From positions 552,001 to 616,000 of the forward strand of contig NZ_JBANRJ010000001.1 of assembly GCF_037154075.1 (NCBI RefSeq): a DNA stretch of 64,000 nt. The letters run 5' to 3'. The DNA is from Sphingobium aromaticiconvertens (GTDB lineage Bacteria; Pseudomonadota; Alphaproteobacteria; Sphingomonadales; Sphingomonadaceae). Position numbers and translations under genes: made by a program. Below the pieces are notes generated by a model. It was not told the origin of the DNA. It saw only the letters and a program-made list of their open reading frames with translations, and did no database searches. Within the stretch, counting starts at the first letter, position 1. The number at the start of each line of letters is the position of its first letter. This document shows, one piece after another, positions 18,276 to 26,948 of this stretch.

Positions 18276-19247
18276 ATGATCGGCGATCCCACGTTGCAGC
18301 CCACCTATGCCGTTGAAGGTCATGGTCTTGTCAAGACATTCGGCAGCTTTCGCGCTGTCGATGGCATCGACATAGCCGTGCCTGCGGGCACCATCTATGG
18401 CATTCTTGGTCCCAATGGCGCGGGCAAGACCACGTTGTTGCGGACGCTGCTGGGCATTGTCGATCCCGATGCGGGGCACCGCACCCTGCTGGGCGATGCC
18501 GCGCCGCTGCGCCGGGCGAAAGAGGTCGGCTATCTGCCCGAAGAACGCGGTCTTTACCCGTCGATGAAGGCTTTTGAGGCGATTGCCTTCATGGGCGCCT
18601 TGCGGGGCCTGCCATTGAAAGTCGGGCGTGAGCGCGCCCGCATCCTGCTGGCGGACCATGGCATGGGCGCCTCGATGGACAAGCCGATCCGCCAGTTGTC
18701 GAAGGGCATGGCCCAGACCGTCCAGCTATTCGGCACGATCGTGCATGAACCGCGCCTCATCGTGCTGGACGAGCCTTTCTCCGGCCTTGACGCCATCAAT
18801 CAGGGCAAGCTGGAGGCGCTGATTCGCGCGCAGGCGCGGAGCGGCGTGACGATTCTCTTCTCTACCCATGTCATTGCCCATGCCGAGCGTCTGTGCGAGC
18901 GCATAGCCATCGTCGCGGGCGGTCGCATACGATTCGAGGGAACGGTTGCCGCCGCGCGCGATCGCCTCGCGCCGCAGGTGCGGTTGCGGACACGTGCCAG
19001 CGATGGTCCGTGGCGCGCGGTCCTGCCCGCAGACACGATGGCGCAGGATGGCGGTTGGCATTTTGCCCTGCCCGATGAGGGCATGGAGCCGTTGCTCCGC
19101 GCACTGCTGGATGGTCAGGCTGGTATCGAAAGCCTGTCGATCGAGCGTCCCGGCCTGCATGATGCCTTCGTCGCCATTGCGGGGGAGGCGACCGCGCGGC
19201 AGATGGACGAAGAGGCGCAGGCTGGGCAAGAGGAGCAGGTCGCATGA
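18276..19247 (+). CDS. ABC transporter ATPase, NatA-like
   Basis: About 323 residues. Walker A GPNGAGKTT at residues 45-53, the signature LSKGM at 141-145, and Walker B LIVLDEPFSG at 161-170 are all intact, followed by an H-loop (STHVIAHAE) and a C-terminal accessory domain of the DUF4162 type. It energises the permease encoded immediately downstream (4-bp overlap). The NatAB family exports Na+ or drugs; the substrate here is not known. Start chosen at 18276 where GGGGGAG precedes the ATG; an ATG at 18252 is the alternative. Confidence 0.9.
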   Translation: MIGDPTLQPTYAVEGHGLVKTFGSFRAVDGIDIAVPAGTIYGILGPNGAGKTTLLRTLLGIVDPDAGHRTLLGDAAPLRRAKEVGYLPEERGLYPSMKAFEAIAFMGALRGLPLKVGRERARILLADHGMGASMDKPIRQLSKGMAQTVQLFGTIVHEPRLIVLDEPFSGLDAINQGKLEALIRAQARSGVTILFSTHVIAHAERLCERIAIVAGGRIRFEGTVAAARDRLAPQVRLRTRASDGPWRAVLPADTMAQDGGWHFALPDEGMEPLLRALLDGQAGIESLSIERPGLHDAFVAIAGEATARQMDEEAQAGQEEQVA

Positions 19248-20449
19248 TCGACATAGTGCGCGCCGCCTTCGTCATCGCCCGACGGGACTTCACCGCCATC
19301 GTCTTTTCCAAGACATTCATCTTCTTCCTGCTCGGCCCGCTTTTCCCGCTGATCATCGGTATGGCCTTTGGTGGGCTGGGGGAAAAGATCAGCACCGACG
19401 CCCTGCGTCCCGTCATCGGCATCGCCATGCCGGGCGCGGAAGCAGCCCGGATGGAACGCGCCCATGCGGCGCTGGTCGAGCGGCTGGGAACACAGACCTT
19501 GCCAGAACTCAAACGGCTGTCGCCTGCCGCCGATCCGGCGGCGCAGCTTGCCCAGCACAAGGTCGGCGTTGTCGCGATTGTGTCGGGCACGGTCGATCGT
19601 CCGCTGCTGACGGGCAAGCCCGACGACATCGCCATGTTGAAGGGCGACGTCAGTCTGATCGCCAGCGCGGCGGAGGCGGGCGCTCAGTTGCCGCGGGTCA
19701 ACGTCCGCACCCAAGCCGTCGTCACCAGCACCGGCGCGCAGGATCAGGCCCGGTTGCTCACCGCGCGGGCGGGGCAGGCGCTGATCTTCCTTCTCACCAT
19801 GTTGTTGGCGGGCATGGTCCTGTCCAACATGGTCGAAGAAAAGACGACCAAAGTGATCGAGGTGCTGGCCGCAGCGGTTCCGGTGGACGCCATCTTCCTT
19901 GGCAAGCTGGCGGCGATGCTGGCAATGAGTTTCGTCGGCATCGCTTTTTGGGGCGGCGGAGCGGTTGGTCTGACGCTGTTGCTGGCTGGACCGGGCGGAT
20001 TTTCGATGCCCGCCCCCGCGGTTGGCTGGCCGCTGTTCGTGATGCTTGGCATCCTCTATTTCGCGATGGCCTATCTGCTGCTCGGCTCGCTGTTCCTGGG
20101 AATAGGCGCGCAGGCCGCGACAGTGCGGGAGGTGCAGACGCTCAATATGCCCGTGACGATGGCGCAATTACTGATCTTCTTCTTCGCCACCTATGCGGTC
20201 GATCATATGGGATCGCCGGCGGAGGTTGCCGCTATCATCTTCCCCTTCAGTTCGCCGTTCGCGATGATCGCCCGCGCCGCCCAGCAGGAGGCGCTCTGGC
20301 CGCATTTCGTCGCGCTTATCTGGCAGGGGTTGGCGGTGGTCGTCATCATCCGGCTGGGCGTCTTCCTGTTCCGCCGCCATGTGCTGAAATCTGGCAGTGC
20401 CGGAGGGCGCCTGCGCTGGCGCGACCTGTTCAGGCAGGCGAAAGGCTGA
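19244..20449 (+). CDS. ABC-2 type permease, NatB-like
   Basis: A 401-residue membrane protein with the NatB topology: one N-terminal helix (about residues 22-42), a large extracytoplasmic domain (about 45-175), then five or six helices clustered in the C-terminal half. The segment ANMVEEKTTKVIEVL-type (MVEEKTTKVIEVLAA) after the second helix is diagnostic for this ABC-2 subgroup. Forms an exporter with the ATPase upstream. Confidence 0.9.
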   Translation: MIDIVRAAFVIARRDFTAIVFSKTFIFFLLGPLFPLIIGMAFGGLGEKISTDALRPVIGIAMPGAEAARMERAHAALVERLGTQTLPELKRLSPAADPAAQLAQHKVGVVAIVSGTVDRPLLTGKPDDIAMLKGDVSLIASAAEAGAQLPRVNVRTQAVVTSTGAQDQARLLTARAGQALIFLLTMLLAGMVLSNMVEEKTTKVIEVLAAAVPVDAIFLGKLAAMLAMSFVGIAFWGGGAVGLTLLLAGPGGFSMPAPAVGWPLFVMLGILYFAMAYLLLGSLFLGIGAQAATVREVQTLNMPVTMAQLLIFFFATYAVDHMGSPAEVAAIIFPFSSPFAMIARAAQQEALWPHFVALIWQGLAVVVIIRLGVFLFRRHVLKSGSAGGRLRWRDLFRQAKG

Positions 20450-20468
20450 TGATGGGAGGCTCGCCGAC

Positions 20469-20954
20469 ATGAACCGGCGAGTCTTTCTGGGCGGCGCTGC
20501 GGCGACCGCGATCGTCGCCACCTTCTGGCATATGGGCACGGGGGAGGCAGAGGCCGCTTATCCCGTCACCCTGACCAATGCCGAATGGCGCAAGCGCCTC
20601 AGCCCGCAGGCTTATGCCGTTCTACGCCAGAAATCGACCGAGCATCCCTTTACCAGTCCGCTCAACAAGGAAAAGCGCGAGGGTGTCTATAGCTGCGCAG
20701 GGTGCGAGCAGCGACTATTCCTCTCGAAGACCAAGTTTGATAGCGGCACCGGCTGGCCCAGCTTCTATCGCCCCATCAACAGCGCGATCGGAACAAGCAC
20801 CGATCGCGAACTGGGCTATTCCAGGACAGAAGTGCATTGCGCGCGCTGTGGCGGGCATCTGGGCCATGTGTTCGATGACGGGCCGAGGCCCACCGGCCTG
20901 CGCTATTGCATGAACGGCGTGGCGATGCGCTTTGTGGCGGGCAAGACCCGATAG
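20469..20954 (+). CDS. msrB: Peptide-methionine (R)-S-oxide reductase, Tat-exported
   Basis: A 161-residue MsrB. The N-terminus NRRVFLGGAAATAIVA is a twin-arginine-type signal, so this repairs oxidised methionine in periplasmic proteins. The zinc cysteines are C76, C79, C124 and C127; GTGWPSFY and the catalytic C147 (RYCMNG) are in place. GGGAGG lies upstream of ATG 20469. Its last 52 bp overlap the 3' end of the convergent membrane-protein gene, which is unusual. Confidence 0.94.
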   Translation: MNRRVFLGGAAATAIVATFWHMGTGEAEAAYPVTLTNAEWRKRLSPQAYAVLRQKSTEHPFTSPLNKEKREGVYSCAGCEQRLFLSKTKFDSGTGWPSFYRPINSAIGTSTDRELGYSRTEVHCARCGGHLGHVFDDGPRPTGLRYCMNGVAMRFVAGKTR

Positions 20955-22687
20955 ATTTTGAGCGGGCCATGGGTGGGTAGCTGCGTCAACCAGGCAGGAA
21001 CCTCGCCCCGCGCCAGCACCGCCGCCAATCCGTGGGGCGAATCCTTCACATACATCCCCATTTCGTTGAGGCCGGAGCAGGTGATGACATAAGCGGCTCC
21101 ACCCCCACCGTTCAACCGCTCGATCACCTGCTGCGCCTTGGCGGGCGGCGCCATATAGCCTTCGAGAACCGCCGTGATCCCGGCGGCGTTGCGATGATGC
21201 GCGGTGCCAGTGACGGCATGGCGGGTCTGCACCAATATGTCCGGCCCCATGTCGATCGGCGCGAACAGCAAGGCAGGCGACAGGGCCTTTAGCGGCGCCA
21301 GCGTAGCGGCTTCCCGGCAATCCGTGGTGTTGGTGGCCTCTGTCTTGGCGTCCGGTTTGGTTGCAATGCTTACCCATAAAGCCGCTAGCCCAAAAGGAGT
21401 CAGCGCTGCCAGTGCAACCGATCCGAAGACGCGCACCATGGCCATACGTGACGCCTGCACCCGGCGGAACAGCGTGATCAGCAGCCAGGCGATCCCCGGC
21501 AAGGCAAACAGATGCGCGACGCTCATGGCCCGCATGACCAGAATCGATACGGCCATGGTGCCGCCCAGCAGCAGCGCCAGCATCAGCCAGTCGCGCCGCG
21601 CTCCGTCACGATTTGCCCCTGCCGCGCCAAGCGTGCCGACAAGCCCGATGACAGGGGTCAACAGAATAACGCCCGCCATCGACAGGCCCTGTTCCCAGAT
21701 CGGGCGCCCCTCCATGACTTGCAGATACCAATAGCGATAGGCGAGCGGTCCAAGGGCAGCAAAGGGATCGCCCGACAGGCATGATCCACCTGTCACCAGA
21801 AAAATCGCCACCGCGCAAAGGCCGCCGATCGCGGGCACCGCGAAGCGCCGAGCCGGGGTAGCGTTGCCGATCAGACGGACTGCTATAAGGCTGGCAACCG
21901 ACAGGCCAAGCAGTGGCCAGATATAGATGTAGGACAGGGCATCGCAATTTTGCGCCCAGAGTGCGCTTGCCCCACGCGTGGCCATCAGCAAAGCGAGCGC
22001 GGCGATCCCCAGCGTAACCGCATAGGTGACGAACCGTCTCGCTTCACGCCGTTCCATCCATTGCTGTAGCGCCAGTACGCCAGCGAACAGCGCCGCATAG
22101 GGCAGCCCTTCGCTCGAAATCTGGAGCCAGACGGCCAGTGCAAGGCCGGCAACCATACCGCCGCGCGCGGCGCGTGGATCGAACAACCCACCCAGCGCCA
22201 CCGCCGCCATCAGGATCTGCCAACCATGATGGTCGATCCGCATCGGTGTAAACTGCACCAGGATCGACGGATTGGTCAGCAACAGCGCAACGCTGACCAG
22301 CGCCACGGCCGTCCCGCCAATTCGTCCAGCGGCCCGGTATGTCGCCCAGGTCAGGGCGCCCAGCAACAGCAACGGCACGATGATGCAGGCCAAAATCTCT
22401 GCGCCTGCCATGCCCAGAAACGGCCGGAAGGTCAGAATGATGTCGGCAATCGGCAGGTCTACGATCCGCGACCAGTGCATTGGGCCGCCTGCGGGCGGAT
22501 AGACGCGATATTGGGTGACGTCGAACCAACTCTGTCCGCCGATCCAGTCACGCACCTGCGTCAGCCGCATCGCGTCATCGGGATCGCGAAAGCCAAGGGC
22601 CACAAAGCTGCCATGGAAAATCCACAGCATGACGGCGCTGCACAGCGCCCATGCGGCAGCGACCAGCCGGCCGGGTCGCAGTCTCAT
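20903..22687 (-). CDS. Large polytopic membrane protein, GT-C glycosyltransferase-like
   Basis: About 594 residues with some 12 hydrophobic helices and a soluble C-terminal domain of about 130 residues. After the first helix comes GFRDPDDAMRLTQVRDWI, an acidic D-x-D-D element in the first periplasmic loop as in GT-C enzymes (the STT3/PglB/PMT fold), followed by PMHWSR. Homologues are often labelled AcrB/AcrD/AcrF-like in databases, a label the sequence does not support. It follows GtrA and an FAD oxidoreductase on the same strand, pointing to transfer of a lipid-linked sugar. Start taken at 22687; ATGs at 22714 and 22729 overlap the gtrA-type gene. Confidence 0.65.
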   Translation of the reverse strand: MRLRPGRLVAAAWALCSAVMLWIFHGSFVALGFRDPDDAMRLTQVRDWIGGQSWFDVTQYRVYPPAGGPMHWSRIVDLPIADIILTFRPFLGMAGAEILACIIVPLLLLGALTWATYRAAGRIGGTAVALVSVALLLTNPSILVQFTPMRIDHHGWQILMAAVALGGLFDPRAARGGMVAGLALAVWLQISSEGLPYAALFAGVLALQQWMERREARRFVTYAVTLGIAALALLMATRGASALWAQNCDALSYIYIWPLLGLSVASLIAVRLIGNATPARRFAVPAIGGLCAVAIFLVTGGSCLSGDPFAALGPLAYRYWYLQVMEGRPIWEQGLSMAGVILLTPVIGLVGTLGAAGANRDGARRDWLMLALLLGGTMAVSILVMRAMSVAHLFALPGIAWLLITLFRRVQASRMAMVRVFGSVALAALTPFGLAALWVSIATKPDAKTEATNTTDCREAATLAPLKALSPALLFAPIDMGPDILVQTRHAVTGTAHHRNAAGITAVLEGYMAPPAKAQQVIERLNGGGGAAYVITCSGLNEMGMYVKDSPHGLAAVLARGEVPAWLTQLPTHGPLKIYRVLPATKRIATPFMQ

Positions 22688-22691
22688 CCCA

Positions 22692-23144
22692 CTATCGTGC
22701 GGCAAAGATGCCATATTTGCGAATCGCATAAATGGTGAAGAAGCTGACGGGAATAGACGCCAGCTTGGCGATGGCCGGGCTGGTGCCGACGCTACTCAAT
22801 GCGCCGACGATCCCCATGGTCATCGCCATGCCCAGCAGCGAACTGAGGACAAAACCGACACGTTGGGCATGGGTGGCGCTGTCCGCATCGCCGGGCAGGA
22901 AAACAAATCGCACGCTGATGACCCAGTGGACACCCATCCCGAAGAGATAGCCGCCAAAGGCCGCGATCACAGGCGGCGCACCCAGATGATCCAGCATCAG
23001 GAAGACAAGCATATCGCTCGCCAGCGCGCAGGCGCTCGCAACCAGATAGCGTGCCAACATGAAGCGGGCCGTAATCAGTCCGACAATGGTTTTTACGGCG
23101 CGAATGCCCCCGGTGGTCTTCACAACGCGGATAGGTTCCGGCAT
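22692..23144 (-). CDS. GtrA-family membrane protein
   Basis: A 150-residue protein with four hydrophobic helices (about residues 29-50, 60-80, 93-115, 122-142), the GtrA/DPMS-associated layout. The family assists translocation of undecaprenyl- or polyprenyl-phosphate sugars across the inner membrane. It starts 4 bp beyond the stop of the FAD oxidoreductase gene and its end touches the GT-C-like gene, so the three form one operon. Confidence 0.9.
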   Translation of the reverse strand: MPEPIRVVKTTGGIRAVKTIVGLITARFMLARYLVASACALASDMLVFLMLDHLGAPPVIAAFGGYLFGMGVHWVISVRFVFLPGDADSATHAQRVGFVLSSLLGMAMTMGIVGALSSVGTSPAIAKLASIPVSFFTIYAIRKYGIFAAR

Positions 23145-23148
23145 GATG

Positions 23149-24660
23149 TCATGCGGCTTTCAGGCGGCTGGGAACCAATCGTTCGCTGGCCAGCGCGGCC
23201 TTCTCGCCCTCGTCGCCCGACTCATGATATTCGGCATCCTCGTTGACGCCCCACACGTCATAAGCGCGCGCGCCCGCCTCGATATTGCGGACGGTCAGCA
23301 TCGCCGTCATCATGGCGTGGTCCTGATTATTATAGCGGTGCATGCCGTTGCGTCCGACCAGATGCAGTGTCGGATAGCGGGTTTCCAGCTCGGTCCGCAT
23401 CTCCAGCACATTGGCCGCATAAGCGTCGTCATAGATGGGATAGGCCTTTTCCTGCCGCACCACCGCGCCACCGACCACATCGGCCGGATCGCACAGGCCC
23501 AGCATCGCCATTTCTGCCTTTGCCAGCTCGATCAGGTCCGCGTCGGCTGTCGCCCACAGGCCGTCGCCCTCAAAACAGAAATATTCCAGGCCGACACAGG
23601 CGACCGACGGATCGGGCACCATCTCTGGCGACCAGCTGCGGAAATTCTGGATGCGGCCGACCTTGACCTTGCTGTCGTGGATATAGATCCAGTTGTCGGG
23701 GAACAGGTCATCCGATTTGATCATCAGCGCGACGGTCAGGAAGTCGCGATATTTAAGGTCTTGCGCTTGTGGCAGGGTCGCGGGCAGGGGATGGATGCGT
23801 GCCGCCAACTCGCGCATCGGTGCGGAGCTGATGACATGGGCGGCATTGATGATGATCTCGCCCTCCGGTCCATCGGCAATCATGCGCCAGCGGCTGGTGC
23901 CCTGATCCTGCGCGATCTGCTTGAGGCTATGGTCCATCAATATCTGATTGCCACCCGCGACGACCAGATCGCGCGCCTTTTCCCACATCATGCCGGGGCC
24001 AAGGCGCGGATAGCGAAAGGTCTCCAGCAGCGTCTTGGTTTCCATACCGTCATTGGGCCGCTTGTTGAGGCCAAGGCTGCGCTTGAGGCCGTCCGTCACG
24101 GCGCCCCACAGCGACAGCCCCTTGATGCGTTGCGCGGCCCAGTCCGCCGAAATCTCGTTACAGGCCATGCCCCACACTTTTTCGGTGTAGGTCTTGAAAA
24201 AGATGGAGAAGAGGCGATGACCAAAGGCGTTGACGGTCCAGTCCTGAAATGACTTGATGTCGCGATTGGGCATCAGCCGCGCCTTGGCGAAACTGGCCAT
24301 GCACAGGGTCGAGCGGATGATTCCCAGATTCCACAGCGCTTCGAATGCGCGCAGGGGATAGCTGTAGAATTTCCCCTCATAATAGATGCGGCTCATGCGC
24401 GGGCGCTGGATGAAGTCGTCGGGCAAGATCTCGTTCCACAGGTCGACCACTTCCTGTGCCTTGGAAAAGAAGCGGTGCCCGCCAATGTCGAAGCGGTAGC
24501 CATCCAGTTCGACCGTCCGGCTGATCCCGCCGACATAGACCGGATCTTTCTCGATGACGGTGACGCTGTAGCCTTTTTTGGTCAGCAGGTAGGCGGCGGT
24601 AAGGCCGGCCGGGCCTGCGCCGATGATGGCGACGTCCACGCTCTGGTCGATACGCGGCAT
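23149..24660 (-). CDS. FAD-dependent oxidoreductase, UDP-galactopyranose-mutase/PPOX-like
   Basis: A 503-residue flavoprotein. The Rossmann motif IIGAGPAGLTAAYLL is at residues 11-25, followed by an acidic strand end (VIEKDP) and GGISRTVELDGYRFDIGGHRFF, typical of the amine-oxidase/UDP-galactopyranose-mutase-like group. C-terminal GRNGMHRYNNQDHAM is the second FAD contact. Reaction unknown; context with GtrA and a GT-C-like enzyme suggests sugar-nucleotide or polyprenyl-sugar modification. First gene of the three-gene operon. Confidence 0.85.
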   Translation of the reverse strand: MPRIDQSVDVAIIGAGPAGLTAAYLLTKKGYSVTVIEKDPVYVGGISRTVELDGYRFDIGGHRFFSKAQEVVDLWNEILPDDFIQRPRMSRIYYEGKFYSYPLRAFEALWNLGIIRSTLCMASFAKARLMPNRDIKSFQDWTVNAFGHRLFSIFFKTYTEKVWGMACNEISADWAAQRIKGLSLWGAVTDGLKRSLGLNKRPNDGMETKTLLETFRYPRLGPGMMWEKARDLVVAGGNQILMDHSLKQIAQDQGTSRWRMIADGPEGEIIINAAHVISSAPMRELAARIHPLPATLPQAQDLKYRDFLTVALMIKSDDLFPDNWIYIHDSKVKVGRIQNFRSWSPEMVPDPSVACVGLEYFCFEGDGLWATADADLIELAKAEMAMLGLCDPADVVGGAVVRQEKAYPIYDDAYAANVLEMRTELETRYPTLHLVGRNGMHRYNNQDHAMMTAMLTVRNIEAGARAYDVWGVNEDAEYHESGDEGEKAALASERLVPSRLKAA

Positions 24661-24750
24661 ATGCTTCTGGTCCCCCGGACAAGTCTTTCCTGTCTCCGGG
24701 AGTGAAGGAAATCCTCTAAGGAGTGGTTAACGGCCGATAAGCATATGCCA

Positions 24751-24794
24751 GCAAAAAGGGCCGCCCCGCACGATCGCGGGACGGCCCTTTTTGC
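24751..24794. terminator. Bidirectional intrinsic terminator
   Basis: A 13-bp perfect outer stem (24751-24763 with 24782-24794, GCAAAAAGGGCCG and complement), one C/A mismatch, a 5-bp inner stem and a 6-nt loop. It has A and T runs on either side, so it can act on both strands; it lies 15 bp past the urcA-type stop codon. Confidence 0.9.
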
Positions 24795-24808
24795 GCTCCA
24801 GCGGTAGT

Positions 24809-25138
24809 TTAGCTGCGCTGCGCCAGCGTATTCAGGTCGTCGCGAGCGCCATCTAGCGCGTCACCGAAGCAGGTCCGATAGTCGCGGGTTTCCGGAATGA
24901 TCGACCCGTTCATATGGCCGCATACCTTCTTTGCCGCTTTGGTGATGCGATAGTCGGCCATGCGATAGCCGCGCTGATCGGCAAGGTTGAGGTCGCGGAG
25001 CGATATGGTCATCGAGCGGGTCTCGGTGCCGGTGTTGCCGTCCACGATCACGTCAGCATTGGTGTTGAGCGCCGAAGCCGCGGTGGGCAGAGCAACAGCC
25101 ATTGTGGCGGCCAGCGCCACCAGCATTTTTCTGGTCAT
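24809..25138 (-). CDS. UrcA-family secreted protein
   Basis: About 109 residues. A signal peptide (MTRKMLVALAATMAVALPTA, cleaved after ASA) precedes a compact domain with SMTISLRDLNLADQRG, YRITKAAKKVCG and a second cysteine in TCFGDAL, the two-cysteine UrcA family pattern seen in Sphingomonadales and Caulobacterales. Function unknown. ATG 25138 has AGGAGA at good spacing; an ATG seven codons earlier does not. Confidence 0.86.
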   Translation of the reverse strand: MTRKMLVALAATMAVALPTAASALNTNADVIVDGNTGTETRSMTISLRDLNLADQRGYRMADYRITKAAKKVCGHMNGSIIPETRDYRTCFGDALDGARDDLNTLAQRS

Positions 25139-25174
25139 CCTGTATCTCCTGTCGAACATGCTTATATTTTTTGC

Positions 25175-25190
25175 CCCACGCCTACGTGGG
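25175..25190 (-). promoter_or_regulatory. Hairpin in the leader of the urcA-type gene
   Basis: CCCACG (25175-25180) and CGTGGG (25185-25190) form a short stem 37 bp upstream of the ATG, next to an A/T-rich tract. It probably sits in the 5' untranslated region; role unknown. Confidence 0.35.
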
Positions 25191-25230
25191 CGTTCGGGTC
25201 CATTTCTAAATAAGCGTGACAGGCAGCGAA

Positions 25231-25254
25231 GGAAAGGGCCAATTCGCCCTTTCC
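25231..25254 (-). terminator. Hairpin after purH
   Basis: GGAAAGGGC (25231-25239) pairs perfectly with GCCCTTTCC (25246-25254), 6-nt loop, 51 bp beyond the purH stop. It probably ends the htpX/rsmB/rpe/heparinase/purH transcription block. A direct repeat TAAAAACCGC occurs twice at about 25260-25279 between it and purH. Confidence 0.6.
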
Positions 25255-25305
25255 GGCCTTAAAAACCGCTAAAAACCGCCATATTTGTTGCTGCGGCGCG
25301 TCAAA

Positions 25306-26895
25306 TCAATGACGGAAATGCCGCATCCCGGTGAAGACCATCGCCAGACCCGCTTCGTCCGCCGCCGCGATCACCTCTTCATCGCGGATCGAACCGCCCG
25401 GCTGGATGACGGCGGCGGCGCCCGCCTCGACCGCCGCCAGCAACCCATCAGCGAAGGGGAAGAAGGCGTCTGAAGCAACTGCAGAGCCGATGGTGCGCGC
25501 GCTGTCCCAGCCCGCCTTGTCGGCGGCGTCCTTCGCCTTCCACGCCGCGATGCGCGCGGATTCCAGCCGGTTCATCTGTCCAGCGCCGATGCCTGCGGTG
25601 CTGCCACCTTTGGCGTAGACGATGGAGTTGGACTTCACATGCTTGGCCACGGTCCATGCGAACAGGCAATCGATGAGTTCCTGATCGGTGGGTGCGCGCT
25701 TTGTCACGACCTTCAGCGCGTCCATATCGACCCGGCCATTGTCGCGGCTCTGGAACAATATGCCGCCCGCAATGCTCTTCATCTGCATACCGGGACGGGC
25801 CGGATCGGGCAGGTCGCCGGTCAGCAGCAGGCGCAGATTCTTCTTCTTGGCAAAGATCGCCTTGGCCGCGTCATCGGCGTCGGGCGCAGCCACGACTTCG
25901 GTGAAGATGCCGCTGATGGCTTCGGCGGTGGGGCCGTCGAGGGGGCGGTTGACGGCGATGATGCCGCCAAAGGCCGATACGCTGTCACAGGCGAGCGCCG
26001 CCTCATAGGCCTCGATCAACGTCGCGCCGGTCGCCACGCCGCAGGGGTTGGCATGCTTGACTATGACCACGGTCGGTGGCCCGTCGCGGAATTCGCTCAC
26101 CAGTTCCAGCGCCGCATCGGCGTCGTTGATATTATTGTAGCTCAGTTCCTTGCCCTGCACCTGCCGCGCCTGCGCGATGCCGTTGGCGGTCGGATTAACG
26201 GGCAGATAGAGCGCCGCCGACTGGTGCGGATTTTCACCATAGCGCAATGACGTCGCCAGCTTGGAGGCGACCGACAGGGTCTCGGGGAACATCGTCCCCT
26301 GATCGGCAAAGGCGAACCAGCTTGCGATCATCGAATCATAGGCCGCCGTCGCCGCATAGGCCTTGGCCGCCAGCAGTCGGCGGAAATCATAGCTGGTCGC
26401 GCCGCCCTTGTCCGTCATCTCGGCGATCAGCCGCGCATAGTCGGCGGGATCGGTAACGATCGCCACGCTCTCATGATTCTTCGCCGCCGAACGGACCATC
26501 GAGGGGCCGCCAATGTCGATATTCTCGATAATCTCCTCGCGCTCCGCGCCCCTGGCGACGGTCGCGGCGAAGGGATAGAGGTTGACGACCACCAGGTCGA
26601 TCGCGCCGATCTGATGCTCATCCATCGACGCGACATGCTCGGCATTGTTGCGCACGGCCAGCAGGCCGCCATGCACCTTGGGATGCAGCGTCTTGACGCG
26701 CCCGTCCATCATCTCGGGAAAGCCGGTCAGGTCGGAAATGTCCATGACCTCCAACCCGGCTTCTCGCAGCGCCTTGGCCGTGCCGCCGGTCGACACCAGT
26801 TCGACGCCATGGCTGGCGAGCGCCGCGCCCAGTTCGTTGAGGCCGGTCTTGTCGGACACGGACAGCAGCGCCCGTTTGATGGTCACGTCAGTCAT
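25306..26895 (-). CDS. purH: Bifunctional AICAR transformylase / IMP cyclohydrolase
   Basis: A 529-residue enzyme for the last two steps of IMP synthesis. The N-terminal methylglyoxal-synthase-like cyclohydrolase domain has [18 protein letters not shown] and [20 protein letters not shown]. The C-terminal transformylase domain includes [12 protein letters not shown] and the catalytic KHANPCGVA. Full length. Last gene of the run heparinase-rpe-rsmB read on the minus strand, a conserved order in sphingomonads. Confidence 0.98.
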   Translation of the reverse strand: MTDVTIKRALLSVSDKTGLNELGAALASHGVELVSTGGTAKALREAGLEVMDISDLTGFPEMMDGRVKTLHPKVHGGLLAVRNNAEHVASMDEHQIGAIDLVVVNLYPFAATVARGAEREEIIENIDIGGPSMVRSAAKNHESVAIVTDPADYARLIAEMTDKGGATSYDFRRLLAAKAYAATAAYDSMIASWFAFADQGTMFPETLSVASKLATSLRYGENPHQSAALYLPVNPTANGIAQARQVQGKELSYNNINDADAALELVSEFRDGPPTVVIVKHANPCGVATGATLIEAYEAALACDSVSAFGGIIAVNRPLDGPTAEAISGIFTEVVAAPDADDAAKAIFAKKKNLRLLLTGDLPDPARPGMQMKSIAGGILFQSRDNGRVDMDALKVVTKRAPTDQELIDCLFAWTVAKHVKSNSIVYAKGGSTAGIGAGQMNRLESARIAAWKAKDAADKAGWDSARTIGSAVASDAFFPFADGLLAAVEAGAAAVIQPGGSIRDEEVIAAADEAGLAMVFTGMRHFRH

Positions 26896-26948
26896 TGAAA
26901 AGAGTCCTTGGCGGATGGGCAGCAGAAAGTTGAGCGCCCCCTAGCGGA

